Assembly: GCA_026705345.1 (NCBI GenBank)
Contig: JAPPAV010000082.1
Location: 1-64,000, forward strand
Direction: 5' to 3'
DNA from: Gammaproteobacteria bacterium
GTDB taxonomy: Bacteria > Pseudomonadota > Gammaproteobacteria > Pseudomonadales > Azotimanducaceae
DNA: 64,000 bases
Below are positions 51,569 to 61,116 of this stretch, in pieces (the stretch's first letter is position 1; each line of letters opens with the position of its first letter). The notes under the pieces are model-generated. The model did not search any database and had not been told where the DNA came from. It was given only the letters and a program-made list of their open reading frames with translations. A program made the translations under genes and the position numbers.

Positions 51569-54500
51569 GTGAATCGGATCGTCGCCTGGTTCGCCACCAA
51601 CCACGTGGCGGCGAACCTGTTGATGGGCCTCGCGATCCTGGCCGGGCTTGCGTCGCTCACCCGGATTCCGGTGAAGCTCTATCCGGACGTCGACCTGCCG
51701 ATCATCACGGTCACCGTGGAATACCTGGGCGCGGCACCCGAGGAAGTCGAGTCCGGGGTCTGTACCCGCATCGAAGAGCACCTCGACGGCCTCGACGGCA
51801 TCAAGGAGTTGCGGGCCATCGCGTCCGAAGGCGTCTGCACGGTGCAGGTGGAACTCTTCTTCGATGCGGATCGGCAGCGCGCGCTCGGCGAGGTCGAGAA
51901 CCGGATCAACGCCATCGACACCTTCCCCGAGGAAACCGAAAAGCCCGTCGTCGAACTCGCCGTGATGACCGATCTCGTGCTGGAAATCGCCGTCACGGGA
52001 CCGACGGACGAGCGGGCCTTGAAGGAACTGGGGCGCCGGGTCCGGGACGACATCCGAAGCCTGCCGGGGGTGACGCACACGACCATCTCGAACGAGCGGC
52101 CCTACGAGATTTCCGTGGAGGTCTCGGAGATGTCGCTATCCCGCAACAACCTCACCTTCGACGACATCGCAACGGCCCTGCGAAAGCGTTCGGTCGACAT
52201 TCCCGGCGGCTCCATGAAAACCGAGGAAGGCGAGATACTGCTCCGCACCAGCGGCCAGGCCTACGTCGGGCAGGACCTCGAGAAGCTGCTGATCACGACC
52301 CGGGCCGACGGAACACGGGTGCTGCTGAAGGACGTTGCGAACGTAGTCGATGGCTTCGCGGACACCTTCCAGGGGCTCGTGTTCGATGGGCAGCCCGCCG
52401 CATTGATCCGGGTCGCCCGCGTTGCCAATCAGGATGCCCGGGACATCAGCGAAACCGTCAAGCGCTTCCTCGAAGGTGCGCGGTCGCGCTATCCCGAGGG
52501 CGTTGAGCTCGCGATCTGGAAGGACGAGTCAACGCGACTGTCGGTCCGCCTCGGTGCGCTCCTCGACAGCGGCACCCAGGGTTTGCTGCTGATCCTGATC
52601 CTGCTGGCCCTGTTCTTGAGGCCACACTTGGCGCTCTGGGTGGCCATCGGCATCCCCATCGCGTTCCTGGGGGCCATCTTCTTCATCTACGTGTTCGGCT
52701 TCTCGATGGATGCCGCCTCGGTAATGGGATTCATCCTGGCGCTCGGCTTGCTGGTCGACGATGCCGTGGTGGTTGGCGAGAGCGTCTACGTCTCCCATCG
52801 CCGCGGCGTCGGGCAACTTGCGGGGGCCATCGAGGGTGTTCAGCGCGTGCTTGTCCCGGTCACGTTCGGGGTGCTGACCACCATGGTGGCGTTCGTGCCC
52901 CTGCTGTTCGCGGTGGGCGCGGTCGGTGTGATGCTGGGCGTCATCGCCGGCACGGTCATTTGCTGCGTGGCGTTCTCGTTGATCGAATGCCTGCTCGTGC
53001 TACCCGCTCATTTGGGCCACCGAGTCGCGCGCATGCCGTTCGGCGAGTTCGGCATGATCCTGCTGGTCGTGATGGTGATTGCCGCCTTCGTAATTGCCCC
53101 GGACGTGCGGTTCGCCGCCGCGCTTGCCGTCGTTGTATTGGCCGTAATGTGGGCATCGCATCTTGCCGGATTCCTGGGCAGGCTCACGAGCCAGTTCGGC
53201 CGTGCGCAGGTGCTGTTCGAATCGGGGCTCGATTGGCTGATCGAGAAGGTGTTCCGACGGTTCGCGGTGGCGGCACTCCGGAACCGGGCGCTTACGCTCG
53301 CGTTCGGGTTTGCCGCGCTCGTCACGGCGCCGGCGATCATCTACGGCGGCCATGTGCCGTATTCGTTCATCATCCCCACGAAGGGCGACTCCATCGTGGC
53401 GCGGTTGACGATGCCCTTGGGCAGCAGCGAAGCGGCGACGGCCGAAGTCGTTGCCCGGCTTGCGGACTCCGCACGCAACGTCGAGCGGCGTCTGTCGGAC
53501 GAACACGAAGACCCGGTGGTCATGCACGTCATGGAGTCCATCGGGGCGCATCCGTCCCCCGGCGGGCGAATCGGCTTTGCGCTGGAGCGGTCGGGGGGCC
53601 ACCTCGGAGGTGTCACGATGCAGTTGACGCCCGGCGAGACGCGGGACATCACGACCGACGAAGTGGCGGCGCTCTGGCGAGCTGCAAACGGTCGCCTCGC
53701 CAGCGACATCAAGCTGGCTTTCATCACGGATCGCATCGCTTGGGATCCGGACATCGACATCCAGGTGTCGGGAGACGACACGGTTAGCTTGGCTGCGGTC
53801 GTTGCGGCGATTCGACGCGAGCTCGGCGGCTACCCGGGCGTTCACCAGATCAACGACTCGGTCCAGACCGGCAAGCAGGAACTGAAGCTCAAGGTGACGC
53901 CTGCCGGAGAGGCCCTCGGTATCTCGCTCGAGGATCTCGGTCGACAGGTGCGTCAGGCGTTCTACGGCGAAGAGGTGCAGCGCGTACAGCGCGGCCTCGA
54001 CGATGTTCGCATCATGGTGCGCTACGGGGAGTCCGCGCGGCGCTCGCTTGACTCGCTCTACGCCTTGCGGGTGCGGACTCCCGCGGGCGGCGAGGTGCCG
54101 TTCGGAACCGTTGCCGACGTAAGTCTCGGCCGAGGTCTTGCCGACATCGAACGCAGGGACGGCGCCCGTACCGTCAGCGTCACCGCGGCAGTCGATCCCC
54201 GGACAAGCACCGCCGAGGCCATACTCGGGCAGCTCGACTCGGGCTTCCTCGAACGGACGGTCGCCGCCTACCCGGGCGTCACCTATTCACTGACGAGCGA
54301 GGAAGAACAGTCCGAGATGGGTGCCAGCGTCGGTCCGTTGTTCGTGTTGGCGCTGCTCGTGATCTACGCTCTACTGGCCATACCGCTCAAGTCCTATACG
54401 CAGCCGCTGATCATCATGTCGGTGCTCCCGTTCGCGTTCGTCGGTGCCGTTTGGGGCCATGCGCTGTTGAAACCGTTCGGCGTCGTGGTCGGTTTTTCGT

Positions 54501-54868
54501 TGACGTCGATATTCGGTGTCGTTGCGGCCTGCGGCGTCGTGGTCAACGCCACCCTCGTGCTGATCCACGGCGTCAACCGGTTTCGGGCGTCCGGCGACGC
54601 GATGCCCGACGCCTTGGTCAATGCCGCGGCGTCCCGCTTCCGCCCGATCCTGATTACCACGGTCACGACCATGTCGGGGCTCACACCGTTGATGTTGACC
54701 CAGAGCGTGCAGGCCAAGTCCATGGTGCCCATGGCCATCTCGCTCGGCTTCGGCGTGCTGGTCTCGTCTGCGGCGGCATTGGTCCTCGTGCCCGCTTTCT
54801 GGCTGTTTCTGCACAACATCTCGCAAGGTGCAAAGCGCGTCACTGACCGGGTGAGCGGGTCAGCGTGA
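51569..54868 (+). CDS. RND-family efflux transporter inner-membrane permease
   Basis: The 1099-residue product (GTG start at 51569) has the RND layout: an N-terminal helix, a large periplasmic loop with the PN1/PN2-type sequence VDLPIITVTVEYLGAAPEEVE, and helices 2-6 including the proton-relay pair D397-D398 in LGLLVDDAVVVGES. After a cytosolic link, a second duplicated loop and helices 8-12 follow, ending GFGVLVSSAAALVLVPAFWLF. It should pump a hydrophobic or lipid-like substrate with proton antiport. The usual adaptor (membrane fusion) and outer-membrane genes are not adjacent. The 186-base gap before it shows no clear ribosome-binding site. Confidence 0.88.
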   Translation: MNRIVAWFATNHVAANLLMGLAILAGLASLTRIPVKLYPDVDLPIITVTVEYLGAAPEEVESGVCTRIEEHLDGLDGIKELRAIASEGVCTVQVELFFDADRQRALGEVENRINAIDTFPEETEKPVVELAVMTDLVLEIAVTGPTDERALKELGRRVRDDIRSLPGVTHTTISNERPYEISVEVSEMSLSRNNLTFDDIATALRKRSVDIPGGSMKTEEGEILLRTSGQAYVGQDLEKLLITTRADGTRVLLKDVANVVDGFADTFQGLVFDGQPAALIRVARVANQDARDISETVKRFLEGARSRYPEGVELAIWKDESTRLSVRLGALLDSGTQGLLLILILLALFLRPHLALWVAIGIPIAFLGAIFFIYVFGFSMDAASVMGFILALGLLVDDAVVVGESVYVSHRRGVGQLAGAIEGVQRVLVPVTFGVLTTMVAFVPLLFAVGAVGVMLGVIAGTVICCVAFSLIECLLVLPAHLGHRVARMPFGEFGMILLVVMVIAAFVIAPDVRFAAALAVVVLAVMWASHLAGFLGRLTSQFGRAQVLFESGLDWLIEKVFRRFAVAALRNRALTLAFGFAALVTAPAIIYGGHVPYSFIIPTKGDSIVARLTMPLGSSEAATAEVVARLADSARNVERRLSDEHEDPVVMHVMESIGAHPSPGGRIGFALERSGGHLGGVTMQLTPGETRDITTDEVAALWRAANGRLASDIKLAFITDRIAWDPDIDIQVSGDDTVSLAAVVAAIRRELGGYPGVHQINDSVQTGKQELKLKVTPAGEALGISLEDLGRQVRQAFYGEEVQRVQRGLDDVRIMVRYGESARRSLDSLYALRVRTPAGGEVPFGTVADVSLGRGLADIERRDGARTVSVTAAVDPRTSTAEAILGQLDSGFLERTVAAYPGVTYSLTSEEEQSEMGASVGPLFVLALLVIYALLAIPLKSYTQPLIIMSVLPFAFVGAVWGHALLKPFGVVVGFSLTSIFGVVAACGVVVNATLVLIHGVNRFRASGDAMPDALVNAAASRFRPILITTVTTMSGLTPLMLTQSVQAKSMVPMAISLGFGVLVSSAAALVLVPAFWLFLHNISQGAKRVTDRVSGSA

Positions 54869-54946
54869 GTCCCCACGCGGTCCTGGCGCGCATCGCCATG
54901 TAATACTACGGACGCCGCGCCGAGAACCCGGCCCCGGGAGGACCCA

Positions 54947-55930
54947 GTGCCCAAGAAACGCCTTTCCGTCGCGCTCATTGGCGCCGGCGGCAACATGCGT
55001 AATGCCCACGTACCGCGCATCGCTGCCGATGGCGCGGTCTCGATTGCGGCGGTGGCGGATCCTGTCGAATCGCAGGCAAGGCTGTTGATGGACCGCGCAG
55101 GTCACAACATTCCGTACTACGGCAACTGGCGGACGATGCTGAAGGAGATCGAGGTCGATGCCGTCCTGATCAGCACGCCGCACCGGGACCACTACGTTCA
55201 GTCCAAGGCATGCCTTGATGGCGGTCGGCACGTGCTGGTGGAGAAGCCCCTTGTTGTGCGGCCCAACCACGCCAAGCGGCTGCTCGCGTTGGCGGCGGGG
55301 CAGCGTCTGATCCTTGTCGTCGCCTACCAGCGGCATTGGATGCCGCACTTCGCCTTCGCCCGGGAACTCGTCCAACGCGGCGCCTTGGGCGAGATTCGCG
55401 GCGTCGTGGCGTACGTGACGCAGAACTGGCTAGGCGTCGGTGGCTGGCGCCTCGATCCCGACTTGGCGGGCGGTGGCATGTTCATGGACACGGGCAGCCA
55501 CCTAGTCGCTTCGATGCTATGGGTGACCGGCCTGGAGCCCAACCTGGTGTCGGCCTCGTTCGACAACTCCGGACGCGCGGTGGACGTGAACGGCGGGGTG
55601 ACCGTGCGTTTCGGCAACGGTGCCCTCGGGACGCTCGCCACGACCGGCAACGCCTCTCGCCACGACGAGCGTCTTGCCATCAGTGGAAGCGAAGGCTCGC
55701 TGGTCCTGCACCTCCACCAATGGCGCGTGCGCTCAATGGTCCTCAACGACGAACCGGTCGACCTTCCCAAGCGCATCAAGCCGTCGACGCCCGATGCCGC
55801 TTTCTTCCGCTGGATACGCAACGGTCTTCGCGGCTACGAGCCGCAGGACTTCGCCCTGCGGGTCGCAAGGCTCACGGAAGCGGCCTATCGCTCCGCCGCC
55901 GAAAACCGGCCCGTGAGGGTCCGTCCGTGA
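54947..55930 (+). CDS. Gfo/Idh/MocA family oxidoreductase
   Basis: The 327-residue product starts at the GTG at 54947 behind a GGGAGGA site. It has a Rossmann start (VALIGAGGNMRNAHVPRIAADG), the dinucleotide-binding ISTPHRDHYVQSKACLDGGRHVLVEKP (canonical EKP here, unlike the other copy) and a C-terminal domain with GGGMFMDTGSHLVASMLWVTG. It acts on an unidentified sugar-like substrate. It precedes the homocysteine methyltransferase-like gene by 31 bases and is probably co-transcribed with it. Confidence 0.88.
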   Translation: MPKKRLSVALIGAGGNMRNAHVPRIAADGAVSIAAVADPVESQARLLMDRAGHNIPYYGNWRTMLKEIEVDAVLISTPHRDHYVQSKACLDGGRHVLVEKPLVVRPNHAKRLLALAAGQRLILVVAYQRHWMPHFAFARELVQRGALGEIRGVVAYVTQNWLGVGGWRLDPDLAGGGMFMDTGSHLVASMLWVTGLEPNLVSASFDNSGRAVDVNGGVTVRFGNGALGTLATTGNASRHDERLAISGSEGSLVLHLHQWRVRSMVLNDEPVDLPKRIKPSTPDAAFFRWIRNGLRGYEPQDFALRVARLTEAAYRSAAENRPVRVRP

Positions 55931-55961
55931 TCCTCGGCCCTGCAACAGACAGAAAGCCGAC

Positions 55962-56858
55962 ATGGTGACGTTGCTCGACGGCGGGATGGGCCGGGAGATC
56001 CAGGAACGGCGACCCGAGGCCGCGCACGGTCTCTGGTCCGCCAGCGTACTCCTCGACGAACCGGATCTCGTCGTGGAGATCCATCGGGAATACATCGACG
56101 CGGGCGCGGTCGTCATCACCACGAACAACTATTCGACGATACCGAGCTACCTGGGCAAGGCTGGGATGCAGGACCGCTACCGGGAACTCACCCGACTCGC
56201 TGCGACCCTGGCGCGCCGGGCGGTGCGGGAGAGCGGCCGGGCGGCGCGGGCGGGAGGCAAGCGTGTCGCGGTGGCCGGTTCGCTGCCGCCCCTCGAAGAG
56301 AGCTATCGAGCCGACCTCGTGCCGCCGCCGGAAATCTCGCAACCGATCTACCAGGGCGTTGTCGAAGCGCTCCGCGACGATGTCGACCTCTTCATCTGCG
56401 AGACGATGTCCTCGGCGACCGAGGCGCGCACCGCCGCCAGTGCCGCTCTGGCGCACGGCCAAGGCAAGCCGGTCTACGTCTCCTGGACCCTTGACGAGAC
56501 CCCCGGTCGGGGGCTGCGCAGCGGCGATACCGTCAAGCAAGCCGTGGATGCGTTGGCGGGGCTTGGGGTCGATGGCTACCTGTTCAATTGCACCCACCCC
56601 GAGGCCATCGAGGCGGGATTGCGTGAACTCAAGGCGCTGACCACCAAGCCCATCGGCTGCTATCCCAATCGGCTCAACAAGGTCCCCGAGGGCTGGACCC
56701 TAGACAACGAGATCACCACCGGGCTGCGCAGCGACCTCCCGCGGCACTTGTACGTGGCGGCGATGCTGCGCAGCATCGAGGCGGGCGCGACCTTGGTCGG
56801 CGGCTGCTGCGGCATCGGCCCGCCGGACATCCGCGCCTTGGCGCAACGGCTAGGGTAG
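55962..56858 (+). CDS. Homocysteine S-methyltransferase family protein
   Basis: The 298-residue product shows the zinc-dependent methyltransferase barrel: LLDGGMGREIQ at the start, the first zinc Cys C210 in FNCTHPE, and the paired zinc ligands C282-C283 in GGCCGIGP. Members move a methyl group from S-methylmethionine, betaine or similar donors to homocysteine to make methionine. The compact size fits stand-alone MmuM/betaine-type enzymes and lacks cobalamin domains. The donor is not assignable from sequence alone. It follows an oxidoreductase gene and precedes a hairpin cluster. Confidence 0.85.
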   Translation: MVTLLDGGMGREIQERRPEAAHGLWSASVLLDEPDLVVEIHREYIDAGAVVITTNNYSTIPSYLGKAGMQDRYRELTRLAATLARRAVRESGRAARAGGKRVAVAGSLPPLEESYRADLVPPPEISQPIYQGVVEALRDDVDLFICETMSSATEARTAASAALAHGQGKPVYVSWTLDETPGRGLRSGDTVKQAVDALAGLGVDGYLFNCTHPEAIEAGLRELKALTTKPIGCYPNRLNKVPEGWTLDNEITTGLRSDLPRHLYVAAMLRSIEAGATLVGGCCGIGPPDIRALAQRLG

Positions 56859-56951
56859 GCGTCTGACCCCCAGAATGGCGATCACGCGTCGCCGTCGGCG
56901 CTGCCGTGGCGCGTTGCTTGTGGCGTGCGGGGGATGTTCCTCATGTCTGGC

Positions 56952-57078
56952 CGGGACGGGACAAGCCCGTCCCCTACGGACTCTGCGGCGCGGACGCGTA
57001 GGGGCGGGGCTTGTCCCCGCCCGCGCCAAGCATTGTCGCCGTCGCGGAAACGGGACGGGACAAGCCCGTCCCCTACGA
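56952..57078. repeat. CTTGT-loop hairpin element cluster (three copies)
   Basis: Copies at 56952-56979 (minus, GGGACGGG), 56996-57025 (plus, GGGCGGGG/CCCCGCCC, unique stem) and 57051-57078 (minus, GGGACGGG) alternate. The last supplies the TAG stop (57073-57075) of the GST gene on the minus strand. Confidence 0.85.
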
Positions 57079-57693
57079 CAAGGTGGCCGCCAGCGCGTCG
57101 TCCAGTTCCACCGCCCGCTGGTGGGCGGGGCGGGCATGCGTCCGCTCTACGTAATCCGAGATGGTCGGCCGGTCCTTGATCGCGCCGAACTCCATACCCC
57201 ACCCTAGTTGCGCGGCCACGTAGACGTCGGCAGCGGTGAACGCCTCTCCCGCAATGTGGGGTGACTTCCCCAGTTGCCACTCCAGCGTATCCAACGTCGC
57301 GGCGAAGGTCCGGTAGCCGACCATGCCTTCCTGTTCGGGTGCGATCTCGACGCCCAGGCCGTGGTTGATGGCCGCCGGTTCCAGACAACCGGCACCGAAC
57401 AGCAGCCAGCGGTAGTAGGGACCTCGCTCGGTGGGCGGCGGGGCCAGCCCCTTGTTCGGGAACACGTCGGCAAGATAGGCGCAGATGGCGGCGCACTCGG
57501 TGACGACGACGCCGTCGTGGACGATCACCGGCACCTTGCCCATCGGGTTCAAGTCGAGGAACGCGGGGTCGGTGATCTTCTTGCCGAGTTGCATCACCAC
57601 GGTGTCGTACTGCGCGCCCGCTTCCTCGAGCATCCAGCGCGCAACACGGCCCCGGGATCTCGGGTGGGTGTAGAAAGTCAAGGTGTTGGTCAT
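57073..57693 (-). CDS. Glutathione S-transferase family protein
   Basis: The 206-residue product has the thioredoxin-like N-terminal domain (LTFYTHPRSRGRVARWMLEEAGAQYDTV, NPMGKVPVIVHDGVVVTECAAICAYLAD with the cis-Pro and the glutathione-binding ES/EC-type pair) and an all-helical C-terminal domain (GEAFTAADVYVAAQLGW). It would conjugate or reduce electrophiles with glutathione. Its stop codon is the TAG within a hairpin element, so the C-terminus may have been reshaped. The gene is followed by the DUF5916-type gene on the same strand upstream. Confidence 0.88.
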   Translation of the reverse strand: MTNTLTFYTHPRSRGRVARWMLEEAGAQYDTVVMQLGKKITDPAFLDLNPMGKVPVIVHDGVVVTECAAICAYLADVFPNKGLAPPPTERGPYYRWLLFGAGCLEPAAINHGLGVEIAPEQEGMVGYRTFAATLDTLEWQLGKSPHIAGEAFTAADVYVAAQLGWGMEFGAIKDRPTISDYVERTHARPAHQRAVELDDALAATLS

Positions 57694-57722
57694 CTCTTGC
57701 TCCAGTGTCGGGAATGCAAAGC

Positions 57723-59840
57723 CTAAAGCACATCGAAGATGTGGCTGTATTTCACCACGAGTTCGCGACCGGGTTTGCCGAGCCCGTCCCGGGCATCGAT
57801 CTCGTTGTAGACCACGTAGAGGCCCGCGTTCGCGGAGCGTAGCCAGGAAAACCGGACGTTTGCGGCGAACACGTCGTCGGCGTCGTTGTACTGGATGAGT
57901 GCGCGCAGGCCGATCTTCGGCGTGAACGAATAGGAGAAGCCTGCCCGGGCCAAGTTGACCGTAAACGACCCCTCCGCGCCGCCAAGGTCGATCGTGTTGT
58001 GGTCCCAGCCCGCCCAGGCGGACAGGGTTTCGTCCCGTCGATAGTTGACGTAGGGCGATATGGCGTGCCGCTCGCCGTTATAGAACCCGCCCGCGGTCAT
58101 GTGCGCACCCCCGCTCCAGGTCTTGTTGGGGGCCGAATTGATGCCCATCTCGAAGTTTCGGGTCTGGTAGTCCCCCGCCGGAACGGTCTCGCCAGCGATC
58201 GTGAACGGATGCTTGACGCCCTCGTGGGAGAAGTTCACCGCCGGCCACACGTCCGCGGCGTTCTTCCAGACCCACCAGCTCTCGAGGTGGAGGTTGCCGC
58301 TCTCGTAGTAGCCGTCGAAATCCCAGGATCCGTTGTAGGAAACAAGGGGTCGCCACTCGCGCAACGTCTCCTTGTCCACGAACTTTCTCATGGCGAAAAC
58401 GGCGGTGCCGCGGTAGTCGCGTCGGCCAACGAAACCCACGGCCGGATCGAAGCCGGCGCCCACCTCCGTATAGCTTCCGTCAAGCTCCCACTCGGTCGAA
58501 TTGTAGGCGCCGTAGAACGAAACGACGTGGTCGTCGCCCTCGACTCCGGGGGTTCGAGTCTGCGCGGCGATGGCGCGCAGTTGGCCGTTTGGTCCAACAC
58601 CCAGGCTGCCGTCAAGGCCGACCGTCTGTCTGCTGGACCCGGGGTCGCGTCGGTCAGTGGCGATGAACCCGACGGACGACCGGTTGCTTAGGTCCCGGCT
58701 CAGCCGCGCCACCGTGAAGTCGTTGGAACCCTCCGCATTGGCAGCCTCAGAACGCATGTGCAGGAGACCGAGATTGGTGGCGGCGCCGAGCTTCCCCGAT
58801 ACCCGCACGCCGCCCTCGATCGGTAGCCGACGACCGTCCGGGGCGATGCCGATGCGCCGTGAGTGGAACAGTTGCATTCCCGGGAAGCCAACGCCGAAGG
58901 ATCCTGCGTTTTCGAGGAAGAAGGGGCGCGTCTCGGGAAAGAACAGGCTGAAACGCCCGAGATTGACCTGTTGCCGGTCGGACTCCACCTGCGCGAAGTC
59001 CGTGTTGTAGGTCAGGTCGAGGGTGAGGCTCGGCGTGATCGAGTACTTCACGTCGAAGCCGAAATCGTCGTAGTAGTGGGTACCGTTCAGATTGCCGCCC
59101 CGATTGACCTGCCCCAGCACGTACGGCGTGACTTCCAGATTGCGGCGCTGCGGCGGCACCTGGATCCCGTCGATCCGTCCGGCGAGCGACAGCCGGAACA
59201 TGCTGAACTGTCTTGGCACCGGCGACCAATAGGAAATCTCGTTGTCTCGCCGGATTACGCGGGCGAAGTTGACGCGCCAGGACTGCACGTCGCCTGTGCC
59301 GTAGCGCAGCGACTGGAAGGGAATCGCGAGTTCTGCGCTCCAGCCCGCCTCATGCGTCCGGGTGCGTACCTCCCAAAGCGTGCTCCAGTTCCAGTCCGCG
59401 AACTCGTCGGCGACCTGGCCGTCGTATTCCGCACCGATTGGGTTGGTGCCGAACACCACGCCGGCGAGCCCTGTGCCGAAGGTGTCGAGAACCATCGAGA
59501 ACGAATCGGACTGGAAACCGTCGTTGGAGACGGTGATGGCCCCGGGGTCGGTTTCGAAGCAGATCACGCCGACATGGAGCGCGTCTTCGGTGAAACCGAA
59601 GTAGACCTCGGTGCGCTGGGATGCGGGCGCGCCGTTGTCTGGCTGGAGTTGCCTGAAATCTGTGAAGGGCGTGAGTCCCTCCCACGCCGGGTCGTCGGCC
59701 ACGTTCCCGTCCAGCGTTGGCGCGTGGGATAGGAGCGTCGCGTGGCCGTGCGGGAGGTCGTTCGGTTCCGCAGCGCCTGTGGCGCATAGGAGGAACGCGA
59801 TGGTGACGGATGACGAACGAAGGAACTGCATGCTGTCCAT
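57723..59840 (-). CDS. DUF5916/CBM9-like outer-membrane beta-barrel protein
   Basis: The 705-residue product has a signal peptide (to about residue 24). An N-terminal CBM9-like sandwich follows (LDGNVADDPAWEGLTPFTDFRQLQ, WRVNFARVIRRDNE, about residues 40-200), then a long beta-rich region with alternating aromatic strands ending YNEIDARDGLGKPGRELVVKYSHIFDVL. This is the layout of DUF5916 proteins: predicted surface or outer-membrane proteins, often in carbohydrate or aromatic-compound clusters; no activity is known to me. It starts 164 bases from the amine dehydrogenase cytochrome gene and is read in the same direction, so co-regulation is possible. Confidence 0.75.
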   Translation of the reverse strand: MDSMQFLRSSSVTIAFLLCATGAAEPNDLPHGHATLLSHAPTLDGNVADDPAWEGLTPFTDFRQLQPDNGAPASQRTEVYFGFTEDALHVGVICFETDPGAITVSNDGFQSDSFSMVLDTFGTGLAGVVFGTNPIGAEYDGQVADEFADWNWSTLWEVRTRTHEAGWSAELAIPFQSLRYGTGDVQSWRVNFARVIRRDNEISYWSPVPRQFSMFRLSLAGRIDGIQVPPQRRNLEVTPYVLGQVNRGGNLNGTHYYDDFGFDVKYSITPSLTLDLTYNTDFAQVESDRQQVNLGRFSLFFPETRPFFLENAGSFGVGFPGMQLFHSRRIGIAPDGRRLPIEGGVRVSGKLGAATNLGLLHMRSEAANAEGSNDFTVARLSRDLSNRSSVGFIATDRRDPGSSRQTVGLDGSLGVGPNGQLRAIAAQTRTPGVEGDDHVVSFYGAYNSTEWELDGSYTEVGAGFDPAVGFVGRRDYRGTAVFAMRKFVDKETLREWRPLVSYNGSWDFDGYYESGNLHLESWWVWKNAADVWPAVNFSHEGVKHPFTIAGETVPAGDYQTRNFEMGINSAPNKTWSGGAHMTAGGFYNGERHAISPYVNYRRDETLSAWAGWDHNTIDLGGAEGSFTVNLARAGFSYSFTPKIGLRALIQYNDADDVFAANVRFSWLRSANAGLYVVYNEIDARDGLGKPGRELVVKYSHIFDVL

Positions 59841-60004
59841 CCAGATCGGGAACTCGCAACAAAGACCCGCGCGGCATCGGAATGGATACCGTGGATGGTT
59901 GCCCAGCGGATCTGCTGCCGCGGCCCGGAACTAAGGCGCGCGATTATCTGGACGCGTGCCTGCCGAGTCAACAAGACCGACCCTTACCGCGCCCGTTCCG
60001 CTGG

Positions 60005-60484
60005 TCACTCTTCTCGATAGGTGGCGACGATCGATTTCCGGGCACGTATCGGGTCGGCGAGAATGCGTGCGCGGGCTCTTGCCACCTCGCCACCTTCCAA
60101 GGGACGGAACCCCTCTGGCAGCGTATCGGCGTTGAACTCCTGCAGAACCCAGTTCAGGAGCCTCGCGAGGTCGTCGTCGTCGAGTGGCGATTGGGCGACT
60201 TCGGGGACACGGGCGATGTATTCGCGGCCTTCGGGTGTGGCCACCAGTGAGCCCATCGTCCTTCGCAAAGATGGGACGTCCGGTGCTGAACCGGTGCCGT
60301 CCGGGCGGTGGCAACCCGAACAGTGGAGCAGGTAGTCGAATCTCGCTGCGTCATTCGTACGCGACCCAGGATTGTCGTCCGTCTCGCCTTGAGCGGTGCC
60401 GTACCCCGAGTAGGCGAGGGCGACGATGCCGAACGCCGCTCGGAACGTCGTGCGCAGGTTCGGGGAACGCCGGGTGCGCCTCAT
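60005..60484 (-). CDS. Periplasmic monoheme cytochrome c of the amine dehydrogenase cluster
   Basis: The 159-residue product has a basic, hydrophobic N-terminus that serves as signal (about residues 1-32) and one haem site C55-S-G-C58-H59. The ATG at 60484 overlaps the small-subunit stop by four bases (ATGA), so it is translationally coupled to the dehydrogenase. It is the likely electron acceptor of the TTQ enzyme, in place of amicyanin. As I recall, the aromatic amine dehydrogenase cluster of Alcaligenes faecalis has a small cytochrome gene in the same position. Confidence 0.75.
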   Translation of the reverse strand: MRRTRRSPNLRTTFRAAFGIVALAYSGYGTAQGETDDNPGSRTNDAARFDYLLHCSGCHRPDGTGSAPDVPSLRRTMGSLVATPEGREYIARVPEVAQSPLDDDDLARLLNWVLQEFNADTLPEGFRPLEGGEVARARARILADPIRARKSIVATYREE

Positions 60485-61101
60485 TGGTCGGCGGTCGATA
60501 CCTCGTTCTTCTCAGTTGGGGTTTCGTCCGGCGCTTCGCCGATCACCGTGGCGAGTGTGCAGTGGTAGGCGTTGCTGTCGACGCCGAAACACCACAGCAC
60601 GTTGCTGCTCTTGCTCGGGAAGTACACCGGCTTCGCGCCCTCGGTGCGATGGCAGAAGCAGCGCGGACAGACCTCCTTACCGCAGCAGTCGTTGTAGGAG
60701 ATGAGGTACTGCTTGCCGTCGACGGGGTTGCGGCAGGTACCGACCCACGTGAGCGGCGACGGCTCGGCCCCCGGCGGGCACCTGCTCGGACCACCGCCGC
60801 AGCAGGCGCAGAGGCTGCCGCCCAACGCGCAATAGCGCCAGTAGTCGCAGGATTTGGGATCGCCGAACTCGCGTAGGTCTTCCACCGTGTCGCCGAGGGC
60901 TTCGGTGGTTTCGGTCGCCTCCTCCTCGCCGAACGCACGGGAAACGGGCAAGAGCGGCAACGCGCTAGACCCGGCGAGCAGGGTGCCGACACGGCCGATG
61001 AAACCGCGCCGAGAAGTGCGCTCGGCGAGGCCCGTGGTGGTGCGTCTCGTCGCGGCGTCAAACCACCGCGCGATGGAGGTGCCACGGTCGGTGCTCATCA
61101 T
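60481..61101 (-). CDS. aauA: Amine dehydrogenase small (TTQ-bearing) subunit
   Basis: The 206-residue product has a twin-arginine leader (SRRGFIGRVGTLLAG). The cysteine-rich mature part is typical of methylamine/aromatic amine dehydrogenase light chain: CDYWRYCALGGSLCACCGG, PLTWVGTC (W119), NDCCGKEVCPRCFCHRTEG, NVLWCFG (W170) and AYHCTLATVIG. The two Trp that form tryptophan tryptophylquinone are 51 residues apart here, the same spacing as W57 and W108 of the Paracoccus enzyme. It oxidises primary amines to aldehydes in the periplasm with the large subunit. The symbol is assigned by gene order; a mauA-type substrate range is equally possible. Confidence 0.85.
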   Translation of the reverse strand: MMSTDRGTSIARWFDAATRRTTTGLAERTSRRGFIGRVGTLLAGSSALPLLPVSRAFGEEEATETTEALGDTVEDLREFGDPKSCDYWRYCALGGSLCACCGGGPSRCPPGAEPSPLTWVGTCRNPVDGKQYLISYNDCCGKEVCPRCFCHRTEGAKPVYFPSKSSNVLWCFGVDSNAYHCTLATVIGEAPDETPTEKNEVSTADQ

Positions 61102-61116
61102 GAAGTCTCCTTCTCT

